The translations under genes were made by a program, and so were the position numbers. From an uncultured Clostridia bacterium (GTDB lineage: Bacteria; Bacillota; Clostridia; Christensenellales; Borkfalkiaceae): 7,714 bases of DNA. How positions within the stretch are numbered: the stretch's first letter is position 1; each line of letters begins with the position of its first letter. The notes beneath the pieces were generated by a model. That model did no database searches and was not told where the DNA came from. It saw only the letters and a list, made by a program, of their open reading frames with translations. The stretch spans positions 1-7,714 of the forward strand of contig CANQCA010000065.1 in assembly GCA_947589585.1 (NCBI GenBank), read 5' to 3'. Positions 1-6,309 of the stretch are shown piece after piece.

Positions 1-2
1 CG

Positions 3-479
3 GCTTATAACGGCAGCGGCTGCGGCAACGAGACGGCTTCCAACCGTGCAATGTTCGGAAAGTTCATGATCGACTCCGTCACCCATTGGATGAAGGACTA
101 CAACGTCGACGGTTTCCGCTTCGACCTCATGGCGCTCCACGATTACGATACGATGAAGGAACTCGAGAAGGCCGTCCACGCGATCAATCCCAACGCCATC
201 CTCTACGGCACGGGCGCGAAGGCCGACATGGCTTCGAAGATCATGTTCGGCGTCCTCGGCGGGACCTATAATACCGCGCTCGGCGTTGCGTCCGGCACTT
301 CCTATTGGGGCAGCGCGGGGAACCCGACCCAAATGGTCACCTACGCTTCCGCACACGACAACTACACCCTCTACGATAAACTGCTCATCGCATATCCCGG
401 CAACAACAATAAGGACGGCCGTTTGGCGCGCAACCGCCTCACCGTGGCGATCAGCTGCTACGTCTTCGTCAAGAAGTAA
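3..479 (+). CDS. Type I pullulanase-like GH13 protein, 3' part only; probably degenerate
   Basis: The reading frame is open from the left edge (first full codon at base 3), so the true start lies outside the window. Type I pullulanases hydrolyse alpha-1,6 links in pullulan and starch. The visible part opens with GSGCGNETAS and continues to DGFRFDLM, a typical pullulanase stretch; the Asp of FRFD (codon 123-125) is the GH13 nucleophile. YASAHDNYTLYDKL carries the third catalytic Asp (HD, codon 357-359). Two things are wrong for an active enzyme. The family's LYGEGW acid/base motif reads LYGTGAK, with Thr (codon 210-212) in place of Glu, and the usual several dozen residues after it are absent. 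The protein then stops about 40 residues after HDN, losing the last barrel strands and the C-terminal beta domain. A terminator follows 10 bases later, so no downstream remnant exists. It is probably a decaying gene, or a non-catalytic paralogue. Family assignment is firm; function is not. Confidence 0.8.
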   Translation, partial: AYNGSGCGNETASNRAMFGKFMIDSVTHWMKDYNVDGFRFDLMALHDYDTMKELEKAVHAINPNAILYGTGAKADMASKIMFGVLGGTYNTALGVASGTSYWGSAGNPTQMVTYASAHDNYTLYDKLLIAYPGNNNKDGRLARNRLTVAISCYVFVKK

Positions 480-489
480 AGCACATCTG

Positions 490-518
490 AAAAAACCGCC
501 CTTTCGGGCGGTTTTTTT
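490..518 (+). terminator. Intrinsic terminator of the pullulanase-like gene
   Basis: A 6-bp perfect stem CCGCCC/GGGCGG (496-501 with 506-511) encloses a 4-nt loop. It is flanked by an A run (490-495) and a run of seven T (512-518), which can extend the stem. This is a textbook Rho-independent terminator placed 10 bases after the stop codon. The A and T runs on the two sides would also let it work in reverse, but no minus-strand gene ends here. Confidence 0.93.
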
Positions 519-550
519 CATATAAACAAGAAAATTCATTAAAAAATACT

Positions 551-574
551 TTATTTCGACATATATCGAAATAA
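551..574. repeat. Perfect 9-bp inverted repeat, candidate operator
   Basis: The arms TTATTTCGA (551-559) and TCGAAATAA (566-574) are exact reverse complements separated by six bases (CATATA). The element is AT-rich in a GC-rich genome and lies about 70 bases upstream of the pyrH -35 box. It has no T run after it, so it is not terminator-like. Its shape fits a homodimeric winged-helix regulator site, but I cannot name a regulator, and it may be a remnant of a lost promoter. Confidence 0.5.
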
Positions 575-646
575 TCATCTGCGCATCGCCGATGCTTTGC
601 TTGCGGGACGAGGCGGGAAGCGTTTGCATATTTCTTGAGGAAAGCC

Positions 647-675
647 TTGCATTTTTCTCTCAACTATGATATACT
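647..675 (+). promoter_or_regulatory. Sigma-A-type promoter of the pyrH operon, extended -10
   Basis: TTGCAT (647-652) and TATACT (670-675) are separated by exactly 17 bases, and TG at 667-668 gives the extended -10 form TGnTATACT. Transcription should start near 682, leaving a leader of only about 22 nt before the pyrH ATG at 704. The leader contains a GGGAGAG ribosome binding site (about 693-699). It is the only convincing promoter I see for the six-gene plus-strand cluster. Confidence 0.8.
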
Positions 676-703
676 GTAAAAAATAGCAAATAGGGAGAGA
701 CCC

Positions 704-1414
704 ATGGAGGCGAAATATAAGAGGGTCGTTTTGAAACTCTCTGGCGAAGCGCTCGCGGGGGAGCAACGCTTCGGCCTGAACGAAAGCGTCGTGGAGGGCG
801 TCGTCGATCAGCTCGTCAAGGTCCACGATATGGGCGTGGAGATCGCCCTCGTCATCGGCGGGGGGAACTTCTGGCGGGGCAGGCAGGGAACCAAGATGGA
901 CAGGACCACCGCCGATCAGATGGGCATGCTCGCAACGGTGATGAACTCGCTCGCGATGATGGACGCCATCGAGCGCCGCGGGATCCCCACCCGCGTGCAG
1001 ACCGCGCTCAACATGATCTCCCTCGCCGAGCCATATATCCTCAGGAAGACGCTCCACCACTTCGAGAAAAAACGCATCGTCATCATCGCCTGCGGGACGG
1101 GCAACCCCTACTGCTCGACGGATACGGCGGCCGTGCAGCGCGCGTGCGAGATCGGGGCGGATATCATCCTCATGGCCAAGAATGTCGACGGCATCTACGA
1201 TCGCGACCCCAATCTTGATGCTTCGGCAAAGAAATACGAAAAACTCACCTTCCGCGAGGTGATAGCAAAGGGCCTCAAGGCGATGGACACGACGGCGGCG
1301 ACGATGTGCATGGAGAACAACATCCCCGTGCTCGCCTTCGCCCTCGGGGAAAAGGATTCCATTCTCCGCGCCGTCTGCGGCGAACGCCTCGGCACTCTTA
1401 TAAGCTGCGAATAA
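704..1414 (+). CDS. pyrH: UMP kinase (uridylate kinase)
   Basis: PyrH phosphorylates UMP to UDP with ATP in the cytoplasm, the first committed kinase step towards UTP and CTP. The 236-residue protein matches the family's length (about 235-240) and is an amino-acid-kinase fold enzyme. Visible motifs are KLSGEAL (11-17), VIGGGNFWRG (50-59), the UMP-binding stretch DRTTADQMGMLATVMN (66-81), GTGNPYCSTDTAA (131-143) and KNVDGIYDRDP (159-169), followed by AMDTTAATMC. The ATG at 704 has a GGGAGAG site about five bases upstream and sits just after the promoter. It is the first gene of the operon, 29 bases ahead of frr. In many Firmicutes rpsB and tsf precede pyrH; here they do not. Nothing looks damaged. 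Assignment is very sure. Confidence 0.97.
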   Translation: MEAKYKRVVLKLSGEALAGEQRFGLNESVVEGVVDQLVKVHDMGVEIALVIGGGNFWRGRQGTKMDRTTADQMGMLATVMNSLAMMDAIERRGIPTRVQTALNMISLAEPYILRKTLHHFEKKRIVIIACGTGNPYCSTDTAAVQRACEIGADIILMAKNVDGIYDRDPNLDASAKKYEKLTFREVIAKGLKAMDTTAATMCMENNIPVLAFALGEKDSILRAVCGERLGTLISCE

Positions 1415-1443
1415 AAAACTTTTGATAAGGGAAAGGAGATAAA

Positions 1444-2016
1444 ATGTCGGAAAACGAAAAAGTGGATGAGATTTTGCTCACACTCGATGAGAAACTGGAA
1501 AAGACGGTCAGCGTCCTTCAGGAAAACTTTGCCGCCATCCGCGCGGGAAGGGCGAACCCGCACATTCTCGACAAATTGCAAGTGGAAGCCTACGGCATGA
1601 TGAGCCCGCTTCAGCAGCTCGGCAATATCGCCGTCTCGGATGCCCGGTGCCTCGTCATAAGCCCGTGGGATAAATCGCTTCTGAAGGCCATCGAGAAGGC
1701 CATCCTCGCCTCCAACATCGGCATCACGCCCTCAAACGACGGGACGGTCATCCGCCTCGTCTTCCCCGAGCTCACTGAGGAGCGCCGCCGCGACCTCGTA
1801 AAACAGGTGAGAAAGATGGGCGAAGAGACCAAGGTGGCCGCACGCAACAACCGCCGCGACGCTATGGAGGCCTTGAAGAAGCTCAAAAACGGCAAGGAGA
1901 TCTCCGAGGACGAGGCGGATAACGCGAACATCGACGTCGAGGACGCGATCGCCAAGTGCATCGAGAAGATCGATAAGATCGTTTCTGCCAAGGAGAAGGA
2001 GCTTCTGACCGTCTGA
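1444..2016 (+). CDS. frr: Ribosome recycling factor
   Basis: RRF works with EF-G to split the post-termination ribosome after release of the peptide. At 190 residues it is slightly longer than the usual 185. Family hallmarks are all present: FAAIRAGRANPHILDKL near residue 29-45, VEAYG, SPLQQLGNIAVSDAR, ISPWDKSLLKAIEKAI, NIGITPSNDGTVIRLVFPELTEERRRDLVKQ, ARNNRRDAMEALKKLK and ISEDEAD, ending in KEKELLTV. The ATG at 1444 is preceded by AAAGGAG (1432-1438) at good spacing. It follows pyrH, a pairing conserved across bacteria, and its TGA stop shares one base with the uppS start (TGATG), which implies coupled translation. The segment usually reading iQkLTD in this family is replaced by DVEDAIAK, a mild divergence. 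Confidence 0.97.
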   Translation: MSENEKVDEILLTLDEKLEKTVSVLQENFAAIRAGRANPHILDKLQVEAYGMMSPLQQLGNIAVSDARCLVISPWDKSLLKAIEKAILASNIGITPSNDGTVIRLVFPELTEERRRDLVKQVRKMGEETKVAARNNRRDAMEALKKLKNGKEISEDEADNANIDVEDAIAKCIEKIDKIVSAKEKELLTV

Positions 2017-2708
2017 TGGCGGACATGGGTATCCCGTTTCACGTCGGGATCATCATGGACGGGAACGGCAGATGGGCAAAGGCGAGGGGGCTTTTCCGCC
2101 TCGAAGGCCACAGAGCGGGTATGGCGCGCATGCTTGCCCTCATCGAGCACGCCTTCGATGCGGGGATCGGCGAGCTCTCGCTATTCGCCCTCTCCACGGA
2201 AAATCTGAGCCGCCCGAAAGAAGAGACGGAGGGGCTCTTTTCCCTCTTCCGCCTCTATTTTACGCAACATATCCCGCCGCTTGTAGGGCGGGGCGTGCGT
2301 CTTCACGTCGTCGGAAACAGATCGCTTCTTCCCGCGGATCTTGTCTCGCTCATAGAAGGGGCGGAGGAGAGGACGAAGGCGGGGGATAAGGGGCTTTTGA
2401 CGTTTGCCATCGCCTACGGCGGGCGGCAGGATATCGTCTCTGCCTGCAACAGGGCCGTGAAGGAGGGGCGCGAGCAGACGCTCGAATCCTTTGCCGGGAA
2501 GCTCTCCACGGGGGGCATGTCCGCGATCGACCTTCTCATTCGCACGGGCGGGGAGAAGCGGCTCTCCAATTTCATGCTTTTCGAGGCCGCCTATGCGGAG
2601 ATATATTTTTCGGAGAAGATGTTTCCCGATTTTTCCGATTCCGATCTTGATGAGGCGCTACTCGACTATCGGAAACGCGACAGGAGATTCGGCACATCGG
2701 TTGAATGA
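2016..2708 (+). CDS. uppS: Undecaprenyl diphosphate synthase (cis-prenyltransferase)
   Basis: UppS condenses eight isopentenyl diphosphates onto farnesyl diphosphate in cis, giving the C55 carrier for peptidoglycan and other wall polymers. It acts at the inner face of the membrane. The 230-residue protein has IIMDGNGRWAKARG (12-25, with catalytic Asp15), GHRAG (31-35), LSTENLSRP (the usual STENW with Leu for Trp), LLIRTGGEKRLSNFMLFEAAYAEIYF and the C-terminal YRKRDRRFG. These are the conserved regions of the family. The ATG at 2016 overlaps the frr stop by one base. The nearest Shine-Dalgarno-like AAGGAG (1996-2001, inside frr) is 14 bases away, so translation probably depends on coupling; a start at 2025 (Met4) would be further away still. 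Its substrate comes from the MEP pathway served by dxr in the same operon. Confidence 0.96.
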   Translation: MADMGIPFHVGIIMDGNGRWAKARGLFRLEGHRAGMARMLALIEHAFDAGIGELSLFALSTENLSRPKEETEGLFSLFRLYFTQHIPPLVGRGVRLHVVGNRSLLPADLVSLIEGAEERTKAGDKGLLTFAIAYGGRQDIVSACNRAVKEGREQTLESFAGKLSTGGMSAIDLLIRTGGEKRLSNFMLFEAAYAEIYFSEKMFPDFSDSDLDEALLDYRKRDRRFGTSVE

Positions 2709-3733
2709 TCATGCAAGATAACAGCGCATTACAGGAAGGGCCCGCGGCGCCCGAAAAGCCGCAATCCGAGAAGAAAAATTTGGGGCTGCGCACGATCACG
2801 GGCGCAGTCTATGCACTCATACTCGTCGGGACTTTTCTTCTCAAGATCTTTGTGAGCGACCTCTTTTTCGACGCGCTCGTTCTCGTCTTTGCCTTCTTCG
2901 GCACGGGGGAAATGATCCGCGCCTTCAAGGAGAAATTACACGTTTCGCAGAAGGTGCTCATCATCGTCTTCGCACTCGCCGTGATCGCGGCCTATGCGCT
3001 GAGTGATTTCTACTATGCGGACGTGCTCGGGATCGCTCTTCCCGAACACGATTTGCCCGCCGTCGGCAGGAATTATTCCATGCACATCACCTTCATCGTG
3101 CTCATCGCGGGCATGGCCGTGCTCGCATCCCTGCTCGTATTCTCCCATGGGCACGTGAGTCTGGAATCGACGGGCTATGCCCTTTTATGCTACATCTATC
3201 CTGCGGTATTCCTGCTCGTCATCACCATCTGCAATCATCTTGAGTATTACTCCGAGCTCGCGATCATGATCGTCTTTGTGGTCGCCCCTTTTGCGGATGT
3301 GTTCGCCTTCTTCTTCGGGAAGCTCTTCGGCAAGAAGCTGCCCGCGAAGATGGCCCCCAATATCTCCCCGAAAAAGACGATCATCGGCGGATTCGGCGGT
3401 CTTTTGGGGGGCGCGATCGGCGCCGTTGCCATCTTCTTCATCTACTACGGACTCACGCGTCCGAGTGTGATCGGCCTCTTTGCGCAGACGATCCGTCCCA
3501 TCGCACCCGATGCGAAGAACCTCATCTTCTTCATCGCCCTCGGCATTCTGACGGCCGCATTCTCGCAGTTCGGCGACCTCGTCGAGAGTGCCATCAAGCG
3601 TAAACTCGGCATCAAGGATATGGGGAAGATCCTGCCCGGGCACGGCGGCGTTCTCGACCGCATCGATTCGTCCCTCTTTGCGGGGCTCATCGTCTGTGTC
3701 GCGCTCGTCGCAAAACTCATGTTACTCGGATAG
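2705..3733 (+). CDS. cdsA: Phosphatidate cytidylyltransferase (CDP-diacylglycerol synthase)
   Basis: CdsA converts phosphatidic acid and CTP to CDP-diacylglycerol, the precursor of phosphatidylglycerol and other phospholipids, in the membrane. The protein is hydrophobic with roughly eight predicted membrane segments. It ends with the complete family signature at residues 295-321: S-A-I-K-R, then KD, then LPGHGGVLDRID. Earlier motifs are FADVFAFFFGKLFG with Asp198, and SPKKT (221-225) followed by IIGGFGG. Most relatives have Glu where the second Ile stands (SPKKTxEG). At 342 residues it is longer than the usual 260-285; the excess is a hydrophilic N-terminal tail of about 25 residues plus longer loops around 105-125 and 250-270. 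The start overlaps the uppS stop as ATGA; an in-frame ATG six bases on (2711) is possible. Assignment is sure. Confidence 0.95.
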   Translation: MIMQDNSALQEGPAAPEKPQSEKKNLGLRTITGAVYALILVGTFLLKIFVSDLFFDALVLVFAFFGTGEMIRAFKEKLHVSQKVLIIVFALAVIAAYALSDFYYADVLGIALPEHDLPAVGRNYSMHITFIVLIAGMAVLASLLVFSHGHVSLESTGYALLCYIYPAVFLLVITICNHLEYYSELAIMIVFVVAPFADVFAFFFGKLFGKKLPAKMAPNISPKKTIIGGFGGLLGGAIGAVAIFFIYYGLTRPSVIGLFAQTIRPIAPDAKNLIFFIALGILTAAFSQFGDLVESAIKRKLGIKDMGKILPGHGGVLDRIDSSLFAGLIVCVALVAKLMLLG

Positions 3734-3751
3734 GTTGCATACAATAACATC

Positions 3752-3779
3752 GCCCGCCTGTGCAGGCGGGCTGATTTTT
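3752..3779 (+). terminator. Hairpin plus short T run between cdsA and dxr; weak terminator or attenuator
   Basis: GCCCGCCTG (3752-3760) and CAGGCGGGC (3763-3771) are exact reverse complements two bases apart, so 7-8 bp can form with a 4-6 nt loop. TGATTTTT follows (3772-3779), giving only five consecutive T after a short gap. It lies in the only sizeable gap of the operon, 18 bases after the cdsA stop. It may lower transcription into dxr-rseP or define an mRNA 3' end. I see no good promoter after it, so read-through must feed dxr. Confidence 0.6.
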
Positions 3780-3785
3780 ACGTTT

Positions 3786-3792
3786 GAGGTGG
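3786..3792 (+). promoter_or_regulatory. Ribosome binding site fixing the dxr start at 3795
   Basis: GAGGTGG sits just upstream of the ATG at 3795. The same frame is open further upstream to an ATG at 3588 inside cdsA, but that extension would add 69 residues with no homology to Dxr and would overlap cdsA. The site, together with the N-terminal MKNIALIGCTGSIG that begins the family's NADPH fold, decides for 3795. Confidence 0.85.
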
Positions 3793-3794
3793 AT

Positions 3795-4883
3795 ATGAAA
3801 AACATCGCCCTCATCGGTTGTACGGGAAGCATCGGGCGGCAGACACTCGACGTAGTCAAAAAAAATCCCGACCGCTTCCGCATCACCGCGCTCGCCTGCG
3901 GGCAGGACGCGGAGGCGCTCTCCACGCTCAAAAAGCAGTTTTCGCCCCGCATCGCTTACTGTGCCGCAGAGGGAGAAATTCCCCTTGGCGCCCTCTTTGA
4001 AGATTGCGACGTCGCCTTCATCGCAGCGGGGGGCTTCGCGGGACTTCAGTATACCATGTCCGCGATCGAAGCGGGGAAACGCGTCCTTCTCGCCAACAAG
4101 GAATCGCTCGTGTGCGGCGGTGAGCTCGTAACGCGGGCGGCAAAGAAGAGGGGCGTCGAGATCGTTCCCGTCGATAGCGAGCACTCCGCCATCTTTCAGG
4201 CGCTCGGATTCAAAAGGGAGGCGAAGTTCGAAAAGCTCATCCTCACCGCGAGCGGCGGGCCCTTCCTGCATTATGAAAAGGAACAGCTTTCCCGCGTCAC
4301 GGCAAAAGAAGCGCTTTCTCACCCCACTTGGAAGATGGGCAAAAAGGTCACCGTGGACAGCGCGACGCTGCTCAACAAGGGGTACGAGGTCATCGAGGCA
4401 AAGTGGCTTTACGATACCGATTTCGATCGCATCGAGGCGGTCGTCCACCCCGAGAGCATCGTGCACTCTCTCGTCTCCTTTGCGGACGGCGCTATGATCG
4501 CCCAGCTCGGCTATCCCGATATGCGCCTTCCCATCCAGCTCGCACTCACCTATCCCGAGCGCCTTGCATGCACCCCGCAGCTCGACCTTGTAAAGCTCGC
4601 TGCGTTGCACTTTTTGCCTCTCCCGCGCGAAAAATTTCCCTGCTTCGACCTCGCGATCGGGGCGGGACGTGCGGGAGGAACTGCGCCCACCCTTTTGAAC
4701 GGGGCGGCGGAGGAGGCGGTCTCGGCATTTCTGAAAGGTCACATAACTCTCCCCCAAATCGCCGAAACTATCGGGGAAGTCCTCGGCAGCATTCCAAAGG
4801 GGGAGGCTACCTCTCTCGCCGCCCTCGAGGAGGCAGACAGCATGGCACGGAGGGCGGCAAACGCATTCATCTATGGAAAATAA
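3795..4883 (+). CDS. dxr: 1-deoxy-D-xylulose 5-phosphate reductoisomerase
   Basis: Dxr rearranges and reduces DXP to 2-C-methyl-D-erythritol 4-phosphate with NADPH and a divalent metal, the second step of the MEP isoprenoid pathway in the cytoplasm. Its 362 residues are somewhat short for the family (about 380-400); the loss appears to be around residues 55-72. Visible motifs are the dinucleotide loop GCTGSIG (8-14), ANKESLVCGG (100-109), PVDSEHSAIFQ with metal ligands Asp127 and Glu129, LTASGGPF (150-157), the flexible-loop Trp179 in HPTWKMG, DSATLLNKGYEVIEAKWL with the third metal ligand Glu198, and HPESIVHSLVSF followed by QLGYPDMRLPIQ. The C-terminal AGGTAPTLLNGAAEEAV is also typical. Its end overlaps the rseP start by 11 bases. 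It supplies the isoprenoids consumed by UppS. Confidence 0.97.
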   Translation: MKNIALIGCTGSIGRQTLDVVKKNPDRFRITALACGQDAEALSTLKKQFSPRIAYCAAEGEIPLGALFEDCDVAFIAAGGFAGLQYTMSAIEAGKRVLLANKESLVCGGELVTRAAKKRGVEIVPVDSEHSAIFQALGFKREAKFEKLILTASGGPFLHYEKEQLSRVTAKEALSHPTWKMGKKVTVDSATLLNKGYEVIEAKWLYDTDFDRIEAVVHPESIVHSLVSFADGAMIAQLGYPDMRLPIQLALTYPERLACTPQLDLVKLAALHFLPLPREKFPCFDLAIGAGRAGGTAPTLLNGAAEEAVSAFLKGHITLPQIAETIGEVLGSIPKGEATSLAALEEADSMARRAANAFIYGK

Positions 4884-6246
4884 TCTGCTCAGCGTGTGGT
4901 CCACGGTCGGCTCCGTCCTGCTCGCCATCCTCATCCTTCTCATCATGATCACCGTCCACGAGTTCGGGCACTACCTCGTGGGCAAGCTTCTGAAGTTCAA
5001 GATCGACGAGTTCTCCATCGGCTTCGGCCCTGCCATTTTCAAGAAGAAGCGCAAAAAGTCAGACGAGATCTTCGCCATCCGCCTCATCCCCTTGGGGGGC
5101 TATTGTGCCTTTGCGGGCGAGGACGAGATCGAGGAAGAGCGCAAAAAAAAGAAGCGTAAGAAAAAAGACGGGGATACCATGTCTGAAGAGGAGGCCTCAG
5201 ATCTCATGTCGGGGCCCTTCGACGAGCTTCTCAATGAACCCAAGCGGGAGCTCGAAGACACGGTGCTCATCCTCACGCCGCCGACGGGAGAGGCCACGCC
5301 CGCGCCACGGGATATAAAGCACGGCGAAGAGGAGAGACCGCCCGAAAAAAAGCCCGCCTGCGACGACGGCCTCTTCACCCATAAAAAGCCTTGGCAGCGC
5401 ATCTTGGTCCTGCTCGCGGGCGCGTTCATGAACTACATCCTGGCCCTCTTTTTCATCGGCGCCCTGTTCGCGGGTTACGGGCAGAGCATGATCCGCATCG
5501 GCTCGGTGGAGGCCGACCCCGCCTATGGGGAGACCTTCGAGGCGGGGGATATCCTTCTTTCGGCAGGGGGCAAGACCATCTATCTCACGACCGATCTTGC
5601 CGATGCCGTCCGCGGTAAACCCGACGGATATCTGCTTGAATTTTGCGTCGCAAGGAGAATGGAGGACGGGAGCATGCGTAAGTTCTCCCGCCTCGTGAGC
5701 CTGCGCGCGGGCGTGGATGCAGAGGGGAACAAGCGAGAGAAGGTCGAAGTGGGCAACAGTGCTTCCTTCGCACAAGTCCTGCGTGCCATCGGCGTCGGGA
5801 CGGTGCAGCATGAAGACGGGAAGATGTATTTCGACTACGATACCGTGCAGTACAGGTTCGGATTTTTCGAGACGGTCGGCCATACCTTCATGTATTCCTT
5901 TAAGATCGCGGGGACGATATTCCGCGTCATCGGCGAACTCTTTACGGGCAGGATCGGCATAAATACGCTCGGCGGTCCCGTGACCACGATCGCGACGACT
6001 TCCGAGGTCGTCTCGACGAGCGGGTTCAAGGGATTTCTGGAGATGGCCGCCTTCATCGGGGTCAATCTCGCCGTCTTCAACCTTCTGCCCATCCCCGCGC
6101 TCGACGGGAGCAAGATCGTGTTCACCGCCATCGAATGGATCAGAAAAAAGCCCATCAGCCGCAAGGTGGAAGCCGTCATCCACCTCGTCGGGATCGTGCT
6201 TCTTTTCGCCTTCGCCATCCTCGTCGATATCCTGCAATTTGTATAA
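4873..6246 (+). CDS. rseP: RseP/RasP-type site-2 zinc metalloprotease with a charged insertion
   Basis: Site-2 proteases cut membrane-embedded anti-sigma factors and signal peptide remnants inside the bilayer. The zinc motif HEFGH (29-33) lies in the first membrane segment. The third ligand is Asp411 in NLLPIPALDG (403-412), in a C-terminal segment followed by the last membrane helix. FSIGFGPAIFKKK and IPLGGYCAFAGEDE are typical, as is the second segment beginning KPWQRILVLLAGAFMNYIL. A single PDZ-like region spans roughly 207-290. Between GGY and the second segment (about residues 86-167) there is an extra, highly charged, probably disordered stretch that most relatives lack; this makes the protein 457 residues. 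The start overlaps dxr by 11 bases, and the nearest Shine-Dalgarno-like GGAGGG is about 18 bases upstream, suggesting coupling. Neighbours cdsA and dxr are the usual ones. The peptide substrate cannot be told from sequence. Confidence 0.94.
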   Translation: MENNLLSVWSTVGSVLLAILILLIMITVHEFGHYLVGKLLKFKIDEFSIGFGPAIFKKKRKKSDEIFAIRLIPLGGYCAFAGEDEIEEERKKKKRKKKDGDTMSEEEASDLMSGPFDELLNEPKRELEDTVLILTPPTGEATPAPRDIKHGEEERPPEKKPACDDGLFTHKKPWQRILVLLAGAFMNYILALFFIGALFAGYGQSMIRIGSVEADPAYGETFEAGDILLSAGGKTIYLTTDLADAVRGKPDGYLLEFCVARRMEDGSMRKFSRLVSLRAGVDAEGNKREKVEVGNSASFAQVLRAIGVGTVQHEDGKMYFDYDTVQYRFGFFETVGHTFMYSFKIAGTIFRVIGELFTGRIGINTLGGPVTTIATTSEVVSTSGFKGFLEMAAFIGVNLAVFNLLPIPALDGSKIVFTAIEWIRKKPISRKVEAVIHLVGIVLLFAFAILVDILQFV

Positions 6247-6263
6247 AAAGAAGATAGTATAAA

Positions 6264-6292
6264 GCCGCCCCGAGGCAATGCCTCGGGGCGGC
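6264..6292. terminator. Long GC-rich hairpin between convergent rseP and thiT; probable two-way terminator
   Basis: The arms at 6264-6276 and 6280-6292 are exact reverse complements over 13 bp (left arm begins GCCGCCCC) around a 3-nt loop (AAT). On the plus strand only GTTCATATTCTTCC follows; on the minus strand TTTATAC follows and then more T-rich sequence. Each side is a weak T run, but the stem is very strong and lies 17 bases past both stop codons, so it most likely ends both transcripts. Confidence 0.85.
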
Positions 6293-6309
6293 GTTCATAT
6301 TCTTCCGAA

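Noticed and set aside
575..1060. Minus-strand open frame opposite the start of pyrH
   Set aside because: It is antisense to conserved pyrH and its promoter; composition is that of a shadow frame.
3735..3763. Possible promoter for dxr beginning TTGCAT at 3735
   Set aside because: The position 17 bases on falls in the GC-rich hairpin and has no -10-like hexamer.
3588..3794. Upstream extension of the dxr frame into cdsA
   Set aside because: The 69 extra residues show no Dxr similarity and overlap the conserved end of cdsA; a good ribosome site and the NADPH-fold start fix 3795.
3717..4952. Long minus-strand open frame of about 411 codons opposite dxr
   Set aside because: It lies wholly antisense to a dxr gene with every expected motif. 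Its residues (rich in Arg, Asp, Gly, His) look like a GC-rich reverse-frame shadow, with no recognisable domain or ribosome site.
5197..6237. Minus-strand open frame of about 346 codons opposite rseP
   Set aside because: It is antisense to the motif-complete rseP, and its His/Asp/Gly-rich composition is typical of a codon-bias shadow; nothing in it resembles a known protein.
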